The notes: generated by a model not told the origin, from the sequence alone. A stretch of 64,000 bases of DNA from an uncultured Draconibacterium sp. (GCF_963677565.1 NZ_OY781982.1:248001-312000), one strand, 5' to 3'. Positions 44,892-54,383 are shown, counted from the stretch's first letter. Made by a program: numbers and translations.

Positions 44892-44923
44892 AAAGGATAG
44901 CAGGCAACTGTTATCCTTTTTTT
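44892..44923 (+). terminator. Terminator after lepB
   Basis: Arms AAAGGATA and TATCCTTT with an inner CAG-GCAA-CTG stem, then a T-run. Confidence 0.88.
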
Positions 44924-44958
44924 ATAATTTCGGGATTGATACTTGAAAACCATCAATT

Positions 44959-45309
44959 ATGCAGGTTGTTATAATACTTCTTCTGATTCTGGCTGTGCTC
45001 CTGGTAATTTTTACCTTACAAAATGCCATGGATATTACCCTCAACGTCTTTTTCTGGGAAATAAAAGATGCACCGCTGGTTTTGGTTTTAATCAGTTGCA
45101 TTTTTTTAGGGTATTTAATTGCTGCATTCTATTTTTATCCCCGCTTGTGGAAAGTAAAACGAGAGAACAAGCAAATGCTGAAATTCAACGCAGAATTAAA
45201 AGAACTGCATGAAATGAACGAAACACCAAAATCGGAGGAAGTCACTGATCCGGAAGGAATTGAACTGGACGACGATGACGACGCTGACGATAATTTTTTT
45301 AGAGACTGA
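44959..45309 (+). CDS. LapA-domain (DUF1049) small membrane protein
   Basis: 116 residues: two membrane helices (VVIILLLILAVLLVIFTLQN and LVLVLISCIFLGYLIAAFYF), a short coiled basic stretch, then a very acidic tail (ELDDDDDADD). This is the LapA/YciS layout; E. coli LapA helps tune LpxC and lipopolysaccharide levels. The acidic tail is not typical. Two bases separate it from the WbqC gene. Confidence 0.82.
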   Translation: MQVVIILLLILAVLLVIFTLQNAMDITLNVFFWEIKDAPLVLVLISCIFLGYLIAAFYFYPRLWKVKRENKQMLKFNAELKELHEMNETPKSEEVTDPEGIELDDDDDADDNFFRD

Positions 45310-45311
45310 AC

Positions 45312-45953
45312 ATGAAAAACAATGCACTTCTACTGAGCACTGCCTACTTTGCTCCGGTACATTTTTATACACGCTATATACACCATTCAGAAGTCTATAT
45401 TGAGCAATTTGAAAACTTTACCAAACAAACGTATCGCAACCGCTGCCAAATACTTGGAGGAAACGGCCCCATTGCACTTGTAATACCTGTAGTTAAAGGG
45501 CGCGGCCCAAAGGTTTTAATAAAAGACCTCCAAATTTCGTACGACGAAAACTGGCAGCGTAACCACTGGCAAACCATTGTTTCGGCATACAATTCATCGC
45601 CTTACTTTGAATATTACCAGGACGAACTTTACCCATTTTTCGAGAGCAAAACCAAATATCTGCTCGATCATAACATGAAAATACACGAACAACTCTGCGA
45701 TTTTTTAGAAGTAGAAAATAGAATCCGGCTAACTTCAGATTTTGAAAAAGTTCCTGATGGCACTTTAAATTTGCGTGATGGCATTTCACCAAAATTAAAA
45801 CACAATCCTGATACTGCATTTCAACCACAGACGTACACACAGGTTTTTTCGGAGAAATACGGTTTTACGCCTGATTTAAGCATCCTCGATCTGCTTTTTA
45901 ACGAAGGGCCAAATGCTTACACCATTCTTTTACAAAGTTTACAGAAGGAATAA
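45312..45953 (+). CDS. WbqC-like family protein
   Basis: 213 residues matching the WbqC-like family (YFAPVHFYTRYIHHSEVYIEQ, then TYRNRCQILGGNGPIALVIPV and SPYFEYYQDEL). The family is found in O-antigen clusters and is tied to synthesis of amino or dideoxy sugars, but its reaction is not defined. In Bacteroidota it is often next to lepB, as here, suggesting an envelope role. It overlaps no neighbour; a small membrane protein gene follows 40 bases later. Confidence 0.85.
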   Translation: MKNNALLLSTAYFAPVHFYTRYIHHSEVYIEQFENFTKQTYRNRCQILGGNGPIALVIPVVKGRGPKVLIKDLQISYDENWQRNHWQTIVSAYNSSPYFEYYQDELYPFFESKTKYLLDHNMKIHEQLCDFLEVENRIRLTSDFEKVPDGTLNLRDGISPKLKHNPDTAFQPQTYTQVFSEKYGFTPDLSILDLLFNEGPNAYTILLQSLQKE

Positions 45954-45993
45954 CTTAAGGAAACAATCCCCTTTGTTTGCTGTTTTGATTTTT

Positions 45994-46251
45994 ATGAAAC
46001 GAAAAAACAGTCAGATTAAAATCGGAATTTTCTTAATGATTTTTTCCGGTGTATTTTTCGCCGCTACACTCATCATTCCGTTTTTTGATTTGCCTACCAA
46101 AACAAAAGTAGCGGCATCAACAACAAGCTTTATTTTAATGGAAGTTGTGTTTTGGGCCGGAGGCTTGTTGGTTGGCAAAGAACTTTTTACCAAATACAAA
46201 AAGCAGCTTAATCCTGTAAACTGGTTTAAAAAGAATGAACAGAATGGTTAA
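45994..46251 (+). CDS. Small two-helix membrane protein (transporter-suffix-like)
   Basis: 85 residues from ATG 45994; the longer frame overlapping WbqC is rejected. Two membrane helices (IGIFLMIFSGVFFAATLIIPFF; SFILMEVVFWAGGLLVGKELF) and a C-terminal KYKKQLNPVNWFKKN. This resembles small proteins annotated as transporter suffix domain proteins; function unknown. Confidence 0.65.
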   Translation: MKRKNSQIKIGIFLMIFSGVFFAATLIIPFFDLPTKTKVAASTTSFILMEVVFWAGGLLVGKELFTKYKKQLNPVNWFKKNEQNG

Positions 46252-46372
46252 CCTGAAATGGTTTTAGCACAATTCAAAAACCTCTCCACTAGCCATCAAC
46301 AGAGCTTACTTCCACCTTGCATTTCACCCCGTTTTTTTGTAACTTATTGTGATAAACCAAAAGTCTGTAATC

Positions 46373-46807
46373 ATGAATCTTAATGACTTTATTACGTTTG
46401 CCTCTGCAAACCCGGTTTGCTATATAGCAACCTGCGAGGGTGATCAACCCCGAGTAAGAACTGTTCTTATGTTTTTCGCCGATAAAACAGGTTTCTATTT
46501 CGGGACAATGTCGCCAAAAGAAATGTCGAAACAACTTCACCTCAATCCAAAAGTTGAAGTTTGCTTTTACAACCATCCAAAAGATTTGACACAAGCCAAA
46601 CAAATGCGTTTAACCGGAACAGTTGAATTTGTAACCGATCCGAAATTGATACATCGTTTACACGAAGAACGCATTTTCCTCGATGACATTGCTGGCAGAG
46701 ATTTGGAATCGATAACCGAGATTTTTAAACTAACTGCCGGAGATATGCATTTTTGGGCGATGTGCGATGTTATGAATGAAAAAAACCTGGAACATGTAGT
46801 TTTCTGA
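46373..46807 (+). CDS. Pyridoxamine 5'-phosphate oxidase-like FMN-binding protein
   Basis: 144 residues from ATG 46373. A split-barrel flavin-binding fold is suggested by NPVCYIATCEGDQPRVRTVLMFFADKTGFYFGT, the first strands of the PNPOx-like family, and by QMRLTGTVEFV. Such small proteins bind FMN, F420 or haem and are often reductases of unknown substrate. It is a single gene before a terminator shared with the convergent porin-like gene. Confidence 0.82.
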   Translation: MNLNDFITFASANPVCYIATCEGDQPRVRTVLMFFADKTGFYFGTMSPKEMSKQLHLNPKVEVCFYNHPKDLTQAKQMRLTGTVEFVTDPKLIHRLHEERIFLDDIAGRDLESITEIFKLTAGDMHFWAMCDVMNEKNLEHVVF

Positions 46808-46901
46808 TTCTGTGAAAATATAATCTGGTTAATATTAATTTCAGGAATGAAATTTTGTAAACCGTTCATTATAATCTTAGGTTATAAAAAATCATAAACA
46901 C

Positions 46902-46932
46902 AAAAAGGCCTCGGTGTATTCCAAAGCCTTTT
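46902..46932. terminator. Bidirectional terminator
   Basis: AAAAAGGC and GCCTTTT arms around a 16-base loop between convergent genes, A-rich left and T-rich right. Confidence 0.65.
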
Positions 46933-46957
46933 CTATATAAGTTAGATCTAATTTCAA

Positions 46958-47548
46958 CTATAAAATTTTAAATCCGAGCGAGATCATAAATGATGTTGAT
47001 TTTCCATTAATCAGATCAGGATCGTCGTATATTTTACTTGAATGTTCCATCCGGGCATCGAGTGTCAAAAACAACACATCGATTCCCAGTCCGTATTGAA
47101 CTCCGAATAAGTGATCATTAAAAAACTCTTCGTGCAAGTAGGGATCCAGTTCATCCGGATAATTGGCATCGGTTACAAAACTAAATACAGGCCCTGCCAT
47201 TATTCGAAAATCAATCATCGAACTTTTTATTAGTTTGTATCCTAGAAGTACCGGCACATCAACGTTTTTGTAATCAAATCCTCCTGTCAGATCGAGAAGA
47301 TCGTACGAAAGGTCACCACCCTTTTTACTAAAATAAACTTCAGGCTGAACATAAAAACGGTCAAATCCAACACGGCCAAATGCGCCCCAGTGTACTTTGG
47401 TAATCGCATCTGAACTCAAATCAAACTCTCCGTCAAGACTCATATTCGAGTAATGTGTACCGGCTTTTAAGCCAAGATCGAAAACGGGTTGTGCAAAACC
47501 AATTGTTGAGAATAAAATAAACAGAGAAGCAAAGAGAAGTCGTTTCAT
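46958..47548 (-). CDS. Small outer-membrane beta-barrel (porin-family) protein
   Basis: 196 residues: signal peptide (cut near TIGFAQ-PV) then alternating strands (FDLGLKAGTHYSNM, AFGRVGFDRFYVQPEVYFSKKGGDL, VPVLLGYKLI) ending FMISLGFKIL, the layout of the PorT/OMP_b-brl_2 eight-strand barrels common in this phylum. Function unknown. Single gene. Confidence 0.8.
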   Translation of the reverse strand: MKRLLFASLFILFSTIGFAQPVFDLGLKAGTHYSNMSLDGEFDLSSDAITKVHWGAFGRVGFDRFYVQPEVYFSKKGGDLSYDLLDLTGGFDYKNVDVPVLLGYKLIKSSMIDFRIMAGPVFSFVTDANYPDELDPYLHEEFFNDHLFGVQYGLGIDVLFLTLDARMEHSSKIYDDPDLINGKSTSFMISLGFKIL

Positions 47549-47692
47549 ATCTACTGTGTTTTTGTATTGTGTAATGTAATAACGTTGAAAATCTATTTCA
47601 AGTATACGGAGATTTTATGAATGAACCCGAACCTTTCCGGTGAAAATTAAGGCATGAAAATTGTTTAATGTACATAAGAAAACAAAAGAACC

Positions 47693-48223
47693 ATGAAAAA
47701 GAGTCTAACTTACCTACTGATTATCTGCACGATATTTCTACTTACAGGTTGTTCCACACCTGAATATATTCACGATACATCAAGTTATGAACGACAGAAA
47801 GAGCTTCACAGCAATCGCAGTGGAAATGTTTTTATTGATGTAATGGCTGGTGTAGGCTCTGTTTTTGTCGGCGCTATGCTGGATTGCGAAATGGAATATA
47901 TTCCCTCAGACCAGGAATTTAAAAAACTGAAGTTGATAAATCCAACCAACGATACCCTTTATGTAAATATGCTTACCGACTTGGTTTGGGACAATGAAGA
48001 TTATTGTGATTTTATGGATATTCGTATTCCACCAAAGTTGCATTGCAAGGTAATGGTACCAATGCATGCAGCCTACAATTTATATTTCAGCAATACTCCA
48101 CAAAATGATGATGACGAAATGATACAGATTTACACTACCGATGTAAAAAAATTCACCCTTTACCCCGGAATGACACTGGAAGCTGATACTTCCTCAGAAA
48201 CGGTCCCCGAGAAAGAAAAATAA
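47693..48223 (+). CDS. Lipoprotein of unknown function
   Basis: 176 residues with a clear lipobox (LLTGC, Cys20). After a Ser/His-rich stretch a hydrophobic GNVFIDVMAGVGSVFVGAML segment may be a second membrane-associated element. The remainder is beta-rich (KLKLINPTNDTLYVNMLTD) with a C-terminal Glu/Lys tail. I do not recognise the family. Confidence 0.65.
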   Translation: MKKSLTYLLIICTIFLLTGCSTPEYIHDTSSYERQKELHSNRSGNVFIDVMAGVGSVFVGAMLDCEMEYIPSDQEFKKLKLINPTNDTLYVNMLTDLVWDNEDYCDFMDIRIPPKLHCKVMVPMHAAYNLYFSNTPQNDDDEMIQIYTTDVKKFTLYPGMTLEADTSSETVPEKEK

Positions 48224-48631
48224 ATTAGTAAAGACACAAAATCTCTTTCGATTATTTCCCAACAATTGATTAAATGCAACCAACAATTTTTTGCATTTTT
48301 TGCAGAATACCAGACTCATAATCCAGTGAAATATTAAAAAATGTTTTTTCAATGGAAATAGCTATTCATGGGTGGCGTTCTTTTTTTGAGTGATACCAGC
48401 CCGATGCATGCAGTCAATTTAAGTTTTTATTTCTTGTTCTGTCATTTACTATGCATTTATAATTTTGATTCAGTTCTGAGAAGATTTATCATAATTTAAA
48501 ATTATTCCATTCAAAAATACCTACCAAAGATTGTTAATAGCGTGGTGATAACTAGCTGTTTTATTTAACTGTAATTGATTGACTTAAGTTGATATTTTTC
48601 ATAAATTGTATGGATACATTGAGAGGGGCAA
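48224..48631. other. 408-bp AT-rich gap without a recognisable gene
   Basis: Very AT-rich with a TTTTTTGCA direct repeat near 48286-48303. I see no hairpin with a T-run, no conserved promoter box and no microrepeat. The last bases carry GAGAGGGG, a ribosome-binding site for the small gene at 48632. Confidence 0.55.
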
Positions 48632-48844
48632 ATGAAAATTTTAAAAAATAAAGTAGGTACAGTTGTAAGTGTCGTCATTACCATAACTGGTATAGTTATA
48701 ATATCTCCATTAATTATTGATAACCATACAGTTTACAGCATTATAATATATACTTCTATCGCGATTTTACTTGCTCTGTTACTTTTTCTTATTTGGGTAA
48801 ATCTATTTGCAACCAACAAGCATAAAAATCATTATCCCGATTAA
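48632..48844 (+). CDS. Small membrane protein of unknown function
   Basis: 70 residues with two membrane helices (VGTVVSVVITITGIVIISPL; IIIYTSIAILLALLLFLIWV) and a basic His/Asn-rich tail. GAGAGGGG six bases before the ATG is a strong ribosome-binding site for this phylum and supports a real gene. It converges on the MerR gene with 10 bases between. Confidence 0.55.
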   Translation: MKILKNKVGTVVSVVITITGIVIISPLIIDNHTVYSIIIYTSIAILLALLLFLIWVNLFATNKHKNHYPD

Positions 48845-48854
48845 CTCCTAAAGC

Positions 48855-49733
48855 TTATCCCAGGTACTTCTTAAATTCACGATAATCTTTAACGACCTTA
48901 AAATTCCGAGGTAATTTCGGAGCATGTTCTTTTACCTGCCACCCCGTAATAAACACCTTTGTTTGCAGGTATAAATCTTTTAATCTTTCAAGGTATTTTT
49001 CCAAATCTTCTTTTTGAATCGGACTGATGAAAGCCGTAAAAATGAAATCCAGTTCAACGTGCGATCGTATCTTTTCAAGGTCGTCAAATGGAACGAACTG
49101 ACCTAGATAAATAACATTATACCCGGAATTTGCAGCCAGGTACGAATAGAATAATAAACTTAATTCGTGCAATTCCTCCTCCGGTAAATAAAATAGAATT
49201 GTCTTACCTTTCGAGTTGTTTACGCCAAGTGCGTCAATAGCTGCAATCAATTTCTGGCGAATAAAACTTGTGATATAATGTTCCTGAGCCGGGAAAATCG
49301 ATCCAACCTGCCAATAGGTTCCTATGCGCTCGAACAAGGCAAAGAACACACTCTGAATTGCTTCTTCAATACCATATTTTTCAATAATCTCGTTTACCAA
49401 TGCAGTAAACCCGAGGTTGTCGAAATTCACCATAAAAAGCAAAAGTCGATCTATATAACCTTCTTCCGATTTTTTTGTTTTGGCAACATCAAGTACTGTT
49501 TGTTTAATATCATCTTCCTGCCAAGCCGCAACTTTCGATATTTTATAACCATTGCGCACCAGTAAAGAAACGTTTAACATTCGCTTCAAATCATCATCGG
49601 TGTAATACCTGATGTTGGTGTCGGTACGTTCGGGTTTCAGCAAATCATATCTTTTCTCCCATATCCTAATTGTGTGAGCCTTTATACCCGATAAGGTCTC
49701 CAAATCTTTAATTGAATATCCTTCTGTTTTCAT
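48855..49733 (-). CDS. MerR-family regulator with cobalamin-binding domain (CarH/LitR-like)
   Basis: 292 residues. The MerR DNA-binding helices are at 5-75 (YSIKDLETLSGIKAHTIRIWEKRY). A helical B12-binding domain (about 95-170) has the W-x9-EH signature (Trp141, Glu151, His152). A Rossmann-like domain (175-290) contains LPEEELHELS with His189 at the lower-ligand position. CarH-type proteins bind adenosylcobalamin, repress as tetramers in the dark and release DNA on light. The spacing of the key residues matches CarH closely. No carotenoid or photolyase gene is adjacent, so targets are open. An inverted repeat lies in its divergent promoter region. Confidence 0.87.
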   Translation of the reverse strand: MKTEGYSIKDLETLSGIKAHTIRIWEKRYDLLKPERTDTNIRYYTDDDLKRMLNVSLLVRNGYKISKVAAWQEDDIKQTVLDVAKTKKSEEGYIDRLLLFMVNFDNLGFTALVNEIIEKYGIEEAIQSVFFALFERIGTYWQVGSIFPAQEHYITSFIRQKLIAAIDALGVNNSKGKTILFYLPEEELHELSLLFYSYLAANSGYNVIYLGQFVPFDDLEKIRSHVELDFIFTAFISPIQKEDLEKYLERLKDLYLQTKVFITGWQVKEHAPKLPRNFKVVKDYREFKKYLG

Positions 49734-49795
49734 TTTTCAGGAAATTAATTTGTCATGCGTATCTAAAAACTATATTAACAACATTGTAGCCATCT

Positions 49796-49834
49796 GTTTT
49801 GTTTAATGTTAAATCTACAAAAAATAAACAAAAC
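49796..49834. promoter_or_regulatory. Inverted repeat between the CarH-like and isoaspartyl peptidase genes
   Basis: GTTTTGTTTA (49796-49805) and TAAACAAAAC (49825-49834), perfect ten-base arms around 19 bases. It lies 63 bases upstream of the regulator start and 100 bases upstream of the peptidase start: a candidate operator. Confidence 0.45.
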
Positions 49835-49933
49835 TGAATTTTATTTTTGTTGACATTAATTTTAAAAAGAATGTATGGTGGATACTACAGCATTCTAAAT
49901 TTTATTTCATTTTTGTAAGAAAAATTGCACACT

Positions 49934-50911
49934 ATGATAAAAAGGTCTCTGTTTTTCACGCTACTATTTTTTGTTGCTTTTTTTTCTGCACACAGTCAGG
50001 ACTATGCCATTGTTATACATGGCGGAGCCGGAGTAATGTCGAAAGAGAAAATGAATGAAGAAGCAAGGGCAGAATACAAAGCCAAGCTAAATGAAGCACT
50101 GCTGCTTGGTGAACAACTACTAAAAGATGGTGCAGCCGCTACCGATGTAGTAGTTAAAGTAATTAATGTGATGGAAGATTCTCCGCTGTTTAATGCCGGT
50201 AAAGGTGCAGTATTTACCCACGATGGTGTTAACGAACTGGATGCATCGATAATGGAAGGTAAAACTATGAACGCCGGTGCTGTTGCCGGAGTTCAGGATA
50301 TCCGGAATCCGATTAATGCAGCACGCGAAGTGATGGACAATTCGGAGCATGTAATGTTAAGCGGTAAAGGAGCCTCTGAATTTGCCAAACAACAAGGTCT
50401 TGAAATAGTACCCAACAAATATTTTTACACCGAACGTCGATATCAGTCGTTACAAAGTTTACTGAAACAAGAACGAGAGCGCACTAAAAAAGACAATACT
50501 GGTACCGTTGGTTGTGTTGTTCTCGACACCCACGGAAATTTATGTGCCGGAACTTCAACCGGTGGAATGACCAACAAAAAATATGGTCGCATTGGTGATT
50601 CGCCTATAATTGGAGCAGGAACGTATGCCAACAATAAAACTTGTGCCATCTCGTGCACAGGGCATGGCGAGTATTACATTCGACTGGGGTTTGCGCGCGA
50701 CATCGCGGCAATGATGGAATACCAAAACCTAAGCGTTACAGACGCTTGTAAAAAAGAAATTGATAAACTGGGCGAACTGAACGGAACCGGAGGTGTTATT
50801 GCTGTTGATGCCAAAGGTAATATTGCCATGGAATTTAATACCAGCGGTATGTTCCGTGGATATATAAAATCGAACGGTGAAAAGGAAATAGCTATATTTG
50901 AAAACGAGTAA
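49934..50911 (+). CDS. Exported isoaspartyl peptidase / plant-type L-asparaginase
   Basis: 325 residues from ATG 49934 with a signal peptide (cut near FSAHSQ-DY). The Ntn-hydrolase signature YAIVIHGGAGVM opens the domain. The autoprocessing site with nucleophile Thr lies in DNTGTVGCVVLD, followed by the substrate motif GTSTGGMTNKKYGRIGDSPIIGAGTYAN. The precursor cleaves itself into two chains and hydrolyses isoaspartyl dipeptides or asparagine. The signal peptide predicts a periplasmic enzyme. It is divergent from the CarH-like regulator. Confidence 0.92.
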   Translation: MIKRSLFFTLLFFVAFFSAHSQDYAIVIHGGAGVMSKEKMNEEARAEYKAKLNEALLLGEQLLKDGAAATDVVVKVINVMEDSPLFNAGKGAVFTHDGVNELDASIMEGKTMNAGAVAGVQDIRNPINAAREVMDNSEHVMLSGKGASEFAKQQGLEIVPNKYFYTERRYQSLQSLLKQERERTKKDNTGTVGCVVLDTHGNLCAGTSTGGMTNKKYGRIGDSPIIGAGTYANNKTCAISCTGHGEYYIRLGFARDIAAMMEYQNLSVTDACKKEIDKLGELNGTGGVIAVDAKGNIAMEFNTSGMFRGYIKSNGEKEIAIFENE

Positions 50912-50956
50912 AAAATCTGTAGTCCCAAATCATAGAAGACACAGCAATAAATCGGC

Positions 50957-53011
50957 ATGAAGTTTCTTTATCCAACATTCTTATTCGCACTTCTGGCAAT
51001 TGCCATTCCGGTAATTATCCACCTGTTTAGCTTTAAACGTTACAAAACCGTTTATTTCAGCAATGTCAGTTTTTTAAAAGACATTAAAAAAGAGTCGAAG
51101 AAGAAATCGAGGTTAAAACAATTGCTCATTCTGGCGGCACGTATTCTTACCATTATTTTTCTGGTTTTTGCTTTTGCCCGACCGTTTATTCCAACCAATA
51201 ACGATGCACAAAAACAAAGCACTCAGCTGGTAGCGGTTTATGTCGACAATTCATTTTCGATGAATGCGCTTTCGGAGCAAGGCCAACTACTTGAAGTTGC
51301 CCGTAACAAAGCACTTGAAATTTGCATGGCCTACCCGCCGGGAACAAAGTTCAGGCTGTTTACTAACGACCTGCAACCCAAACACCAGCATATTTTTAAC
51401 AAAGAACAATTTATCCAGCAGGTTTCTGCTATTCAAGCCAGTCCTACAGTTGTGCCTATGTCGTTAATTTACAATCGTTTTGCCAGCGAAAACAACGAAA
51501 ACGAAGCAGATAAAAATCTTTATTTCATTTCTGATTTTCAACGCAGTATAAGCGATATCAGCAATTTCTCCGACCCGGGAATTTTCAGCTATTATATGCC
51601 GTTGGTTCCCAACGAAGTGGCCAATCTTTACATCGACTCGTGCTGGGTTGAATACCCTGCACACCGTTTGGGACAGGAAGAAAATATGTTTGTCAGGATT
51701 AAAAACAGTTCGAACCAGAATTACCAAAACCTGCCACTAAAACTGTTCCTGAACGATTCGATAAAATCGATTACCAATTTTTCGATTGAAGCGCAAAACG
51801 AAATTGTAGCTAACCTGAAATACAACAATACCGGTAACGGACCTCAATTGGGAAAAATAGAGATCACAGATTATCCGTTTACGCACGATAACAATTGGCA
51901 CATCAGCTATTTTGTTGAACCACAACTAAAAGCGCTTGCAATTTACTCCAATGACAGCGACTCCAAAGAAGGGCTCAATTATATAAGTGCTTTATTCAAT
52001 AACGACGACTATGTTCAGCTGGATGAAATGAACAGTAAAAACTTACAGGTTAATCGACTCGTGGATTACAATGCTATTTTCCTGCTGAACATCGACAACT
52101 TTTCCAGCGGATTGCTAAACGAATTGGAAACAATTGTACACACCGGAACATCAGTAGTCTTATTCCCGAAATTTAAAACTGATTTGACCGCTAACAATAA
52201 CCTTCTGAGCGCCTTTAATGCCAGTAGAATTCTTCGTATTGATTCTACCGAACAGGAGATTTCCGGTATCGACTACGAGAACAAGTTTTACGCTGATGTT
52301 TTTACCAAACGAGAAAATAATCCGGTGTTGCCAAAAATTAACGGACACTACCGTTTTGCGGGCTCGTCGCAAACCAACGAGAACACTTTGCTAGCTTTTC
52401 AAAACGGCGACAAAGCACTTTCACAACTCAACTACCAGGATGGAAAAGTTTGGGTATTTGCTTTCCCGCTTTCGCAACAAAATGAATCGTTTGCGCGCGA
52501 TGTGCTCTTTGTCCCCACTCTTTACAACATTGTTTTAAACAGTTTACCAAAGCAGGAAATATCGTTTATTGTTGGAAAAAACAACTTCATTAACCTGCCT
52601 CGTAACCTAAAAATTGATCTGAACTCACCGATTGAAATCGAGCAACCAAAAACGGCTGAACGTTTTATTCCTACCAAAACTATTTCAGGCAGAAGTGTTC
52701 GTCTTGAGTTTGGCGAACAAATTACTTCCGACGGTCATTACCTCATTAAAAACGATGATAAAACGGTGGCGTCAATGGCCTTTAATTTTGACCGATTAGA
52801 ATCAGACCTCCGTTATTTTAACAACAGTGAAATTGAAGGCCGGTTGCAAGATGCACAACTTACAAATGCCACGGTTATTGAAGATGTGGAAAGTAACTTC
52901 GCTGAAATTTTTAATGATATCCAAAACGGACGACAATTGTGGAAATTGTGCTTATTTTTGGCGTTGTTTTTTATTCTTGCAGAAGTTTTGATTGCCCGTT
53001 TCTGGAAATAA
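50957..53011 (+). CDS. BatA/VWA-domain membrane protein
   Basis: 684 residues. The N-terminus (YPTFLFALLAIAIPVIIHLFSFKRYKTVYFSNVSFL) is the aerotolerance-regulator BatA N-terminal domain with two membrane helices (about 5-25, 58-78). A von Willebrand A-like domain follows with the metal-site motif DNSFSMN. After a long beta-rich periplasmic region a final membrane helix (LCLFLALFFILAEVLIARF) anchors the C-terminus. Relatives are linked to oxygen tolerance and envelope integrity; the mechanism is unknown. It stands alone rather than in a batABCDE operon. Confidence 0.88.
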   Translation: MKFLYPTFLFALLAIAIPVIIHLFSFKRYKTVYFSNVSFLKDIKKESKKKSRLKQLLILAARILTIIFLVFAFARPFIPTNNDAQKQSTQLVAVYVDNSFSMNALSEQGQLLEVARNKALEICMAYPPGTKFRLFTNDLQPKHQHIFNKEQFIQQVSAIQASPTVVPMSLIYNRFASENNENEADKNLYFISDFQRSISDISNFSDPGIFSYYMPLVPNEVANLYIDSCWVEYPAHRLGQEENMFVRIKNSSNQNYQNLPLKLFLNDSIKSITNFSIEAQNEIVANLKYNNTGNGPQLGKIEITDYPFTHDNNWHISYFVEPQLKALAIYSNDSDSKEGLNYISALFNNDDYVQLDEMNSKNLQVNRLVDYNAIFLLNIDNFSSGLLNELETIVHTGTSVVLFPKFKTDLTANNNLLSAFNASRILRIDSTEQEISGIDYENKFYADVFTKRENNPVLPKINGHYRFAGSSQTNENTLLAFQNGDKALSQLNYQDGKVWVFAFPLSQQNESFARDVLFVPTLYNIVLNSLPKQEISFIVGKNNFINLPRNLKIDLNSPIEIEQPKTAERFIPTKTISGRSVRLEFGEQITSDGHYLIKNDDKTVASMAFNFDRLESDLRYFNNSEIEGRLQDAQLTNATVIEDVESNFAEIFNDIQNGRQLWKLCLFLALFFILAEVLIARFWK

Positions 53012-53139
53012 ATCACACACTCAAAATCAGATAAATCGGTACGATTAACTGACTTTTCTCACTGCTTTTTAACACCACTCAGTAGGTTGTTTTTTAAACG
53101 CAAAAATCGTATTTCTGCATTAAAATTAAACAACAGATT

Positions 53140-54363
53140 ATGACTAAACTGAGTTCTGCAGATTACATGGCCAAAGAAGATAAATTTGGCGCACACAATT
53201 ACCACCCGCTTCCGGTTGTTTTATCGAAAGGCGAAGGCATTTTTGTTTGGGATGTTGAGGGAAAAAAATACTTCGATTTTCTGGCAGCCTATTCAGCTGT
53301 TAACCAGGGACACTGCCACCCAAAAATAATTGATGCACTTACCAATCAGGCAAAAACACTGGCATTAACTTCAAGGGCTTTTTATAACGATGTGCTGGGC
53401 GAATGGGAAGAATACATGACCAAACTGTTTGGCTACGATAAAATGTTGCCGATGAACTCGGGTGCCGAAGCTGATGAAACAGCGTTAAAACTAATTCGCA
53501 AATGGGCGTATAAAGTGAAAGGCATACCAACCAACGAAGCCAAAATTGTTGTTTGCGACGGTAATTTCCACGGACGTACGATTACAATTATTTCGATGTC
53601 GAGCGATCCGGATGCTTACAGTCATTACGGGCCATATACTCCCGGTTTTGTAAATATTCCGTACAACGATATTGAGCGACTGGAAAAGGAGTTGCAGGAT
53701 CCGAATGTGGCAGGTTTTCTGGTTGAACCCATTCAGGCAGAAGCAGGTGTTTATGTTCCTGAAGATGGTTACCTGAAAAATGCCAGCGAGTTGTGTAAAA
53801 AATACAATGTACTTTTTGTTGCGGACGAAGTGCAAACCGGTTTGGCCCGCACAGGAAAAATGCTGGCTTGCGATCATGAAGGTGTTCGTCCGGACATTTT
53901 GGTACTTGGAAAAGCAGTTTCGGGTGGAATTTACCCGGTGTCTTGCGTGCTGGCCGACGATGAAATTATGCTGACCATAAAACCAGGAGAACACGGCAGT
54001 ACTTATGGTGGAAATCCAATAGCAGGGAAAGTTGCCATGGCGGCGCTCGATGTAATTCAGGAAGAAGGCCTGATTGAAAATGCAGAACGTCTTGGAAAGA
54101 TTTTCCGCAAGGAAATGAGTGCCATCGATTCGCCACTTATAGAAATGGTACGTGGAAAAGGATTGTTAAACGCCGTTGCCATAAAACCTACTAACGGAAA
54201 AACCGCCTGGGATGTGTGTCTGGCATTAAAAGAAAACGGATTGATTGCCAAACCAACACACGAGCACATTATTCGTTTCACACCTCCTTTGGTAATTACC
54301 GAAGAACAATTGATGGAAGCCATTGAAATAATCAAAACCACAATCAAGCAATTTGAAGCTTAA
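53140..54363 (+). CDS. rocD: Ornithine aminotransferase
   Basis: 407 residues, class III PLP aminotransferase. The PLP lysine is in ILVLGKAVSGGIYPVS; ADEVQTGLARTG and GSTYGGNPIAGKVA are family motifs. The N-terminal HNYHPLPVVLSKGEGIFVWD and LAAYSAVNQGHCHP are characteristic of ornithine-oxo-acid transaminase, which makes glutamate semialdehyde for proline or arginine breakdown. Single gene, ending in a strong terminator. Confidence 0.95.
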   Translation: MTKLSSADYMAKEDKFGAHNYHPLPVVLSKGEGIFVWDVEGKKYFDFLAAYSAVNQGHCHPKIIDALTNQAKTLALTSRAFYNDVLGEWEEYMTKLFGYDKMLPMNSGAEADETALKLIRKWAYKVKGIPTNEAKIVVCDGNFHGRTITIISMSSDPDAYSHYGPYTPGFVNIPYNDIERLEKELQDPNVAGFLVEPIQAEAGVYVPEDGYLKNASELCKKYNVLFVADEVQTGLARTGKMLACDHEGVRPDILVLGKAVSGGIYPVSCVLADDEIMLTIKPGEHGSTYGGNPIAGKVAMAALDVIQEEGLIENAERLGKIFRKEMSAIDSPLIEMVRGKGLLNAVAIKPTNGKTAWDVCLALKENGLIAKPTHEHIIRFTPPLVITEEQLMEAIEIIKTTIKQFEA

Positions 54364-54383
54364 CTTTTTGTAACGATAAATAA

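Noticed and set aside
49842..49920. TTGACA-type sigma70 promoter for the isoaspartyl peptidase
   Set aside because: No matching -10 at 17 bases, and Bacteroidota promoters do not follow this consensus; the nearby CATTTTTG has one mismatch to the -7 box, so no promoter is called.
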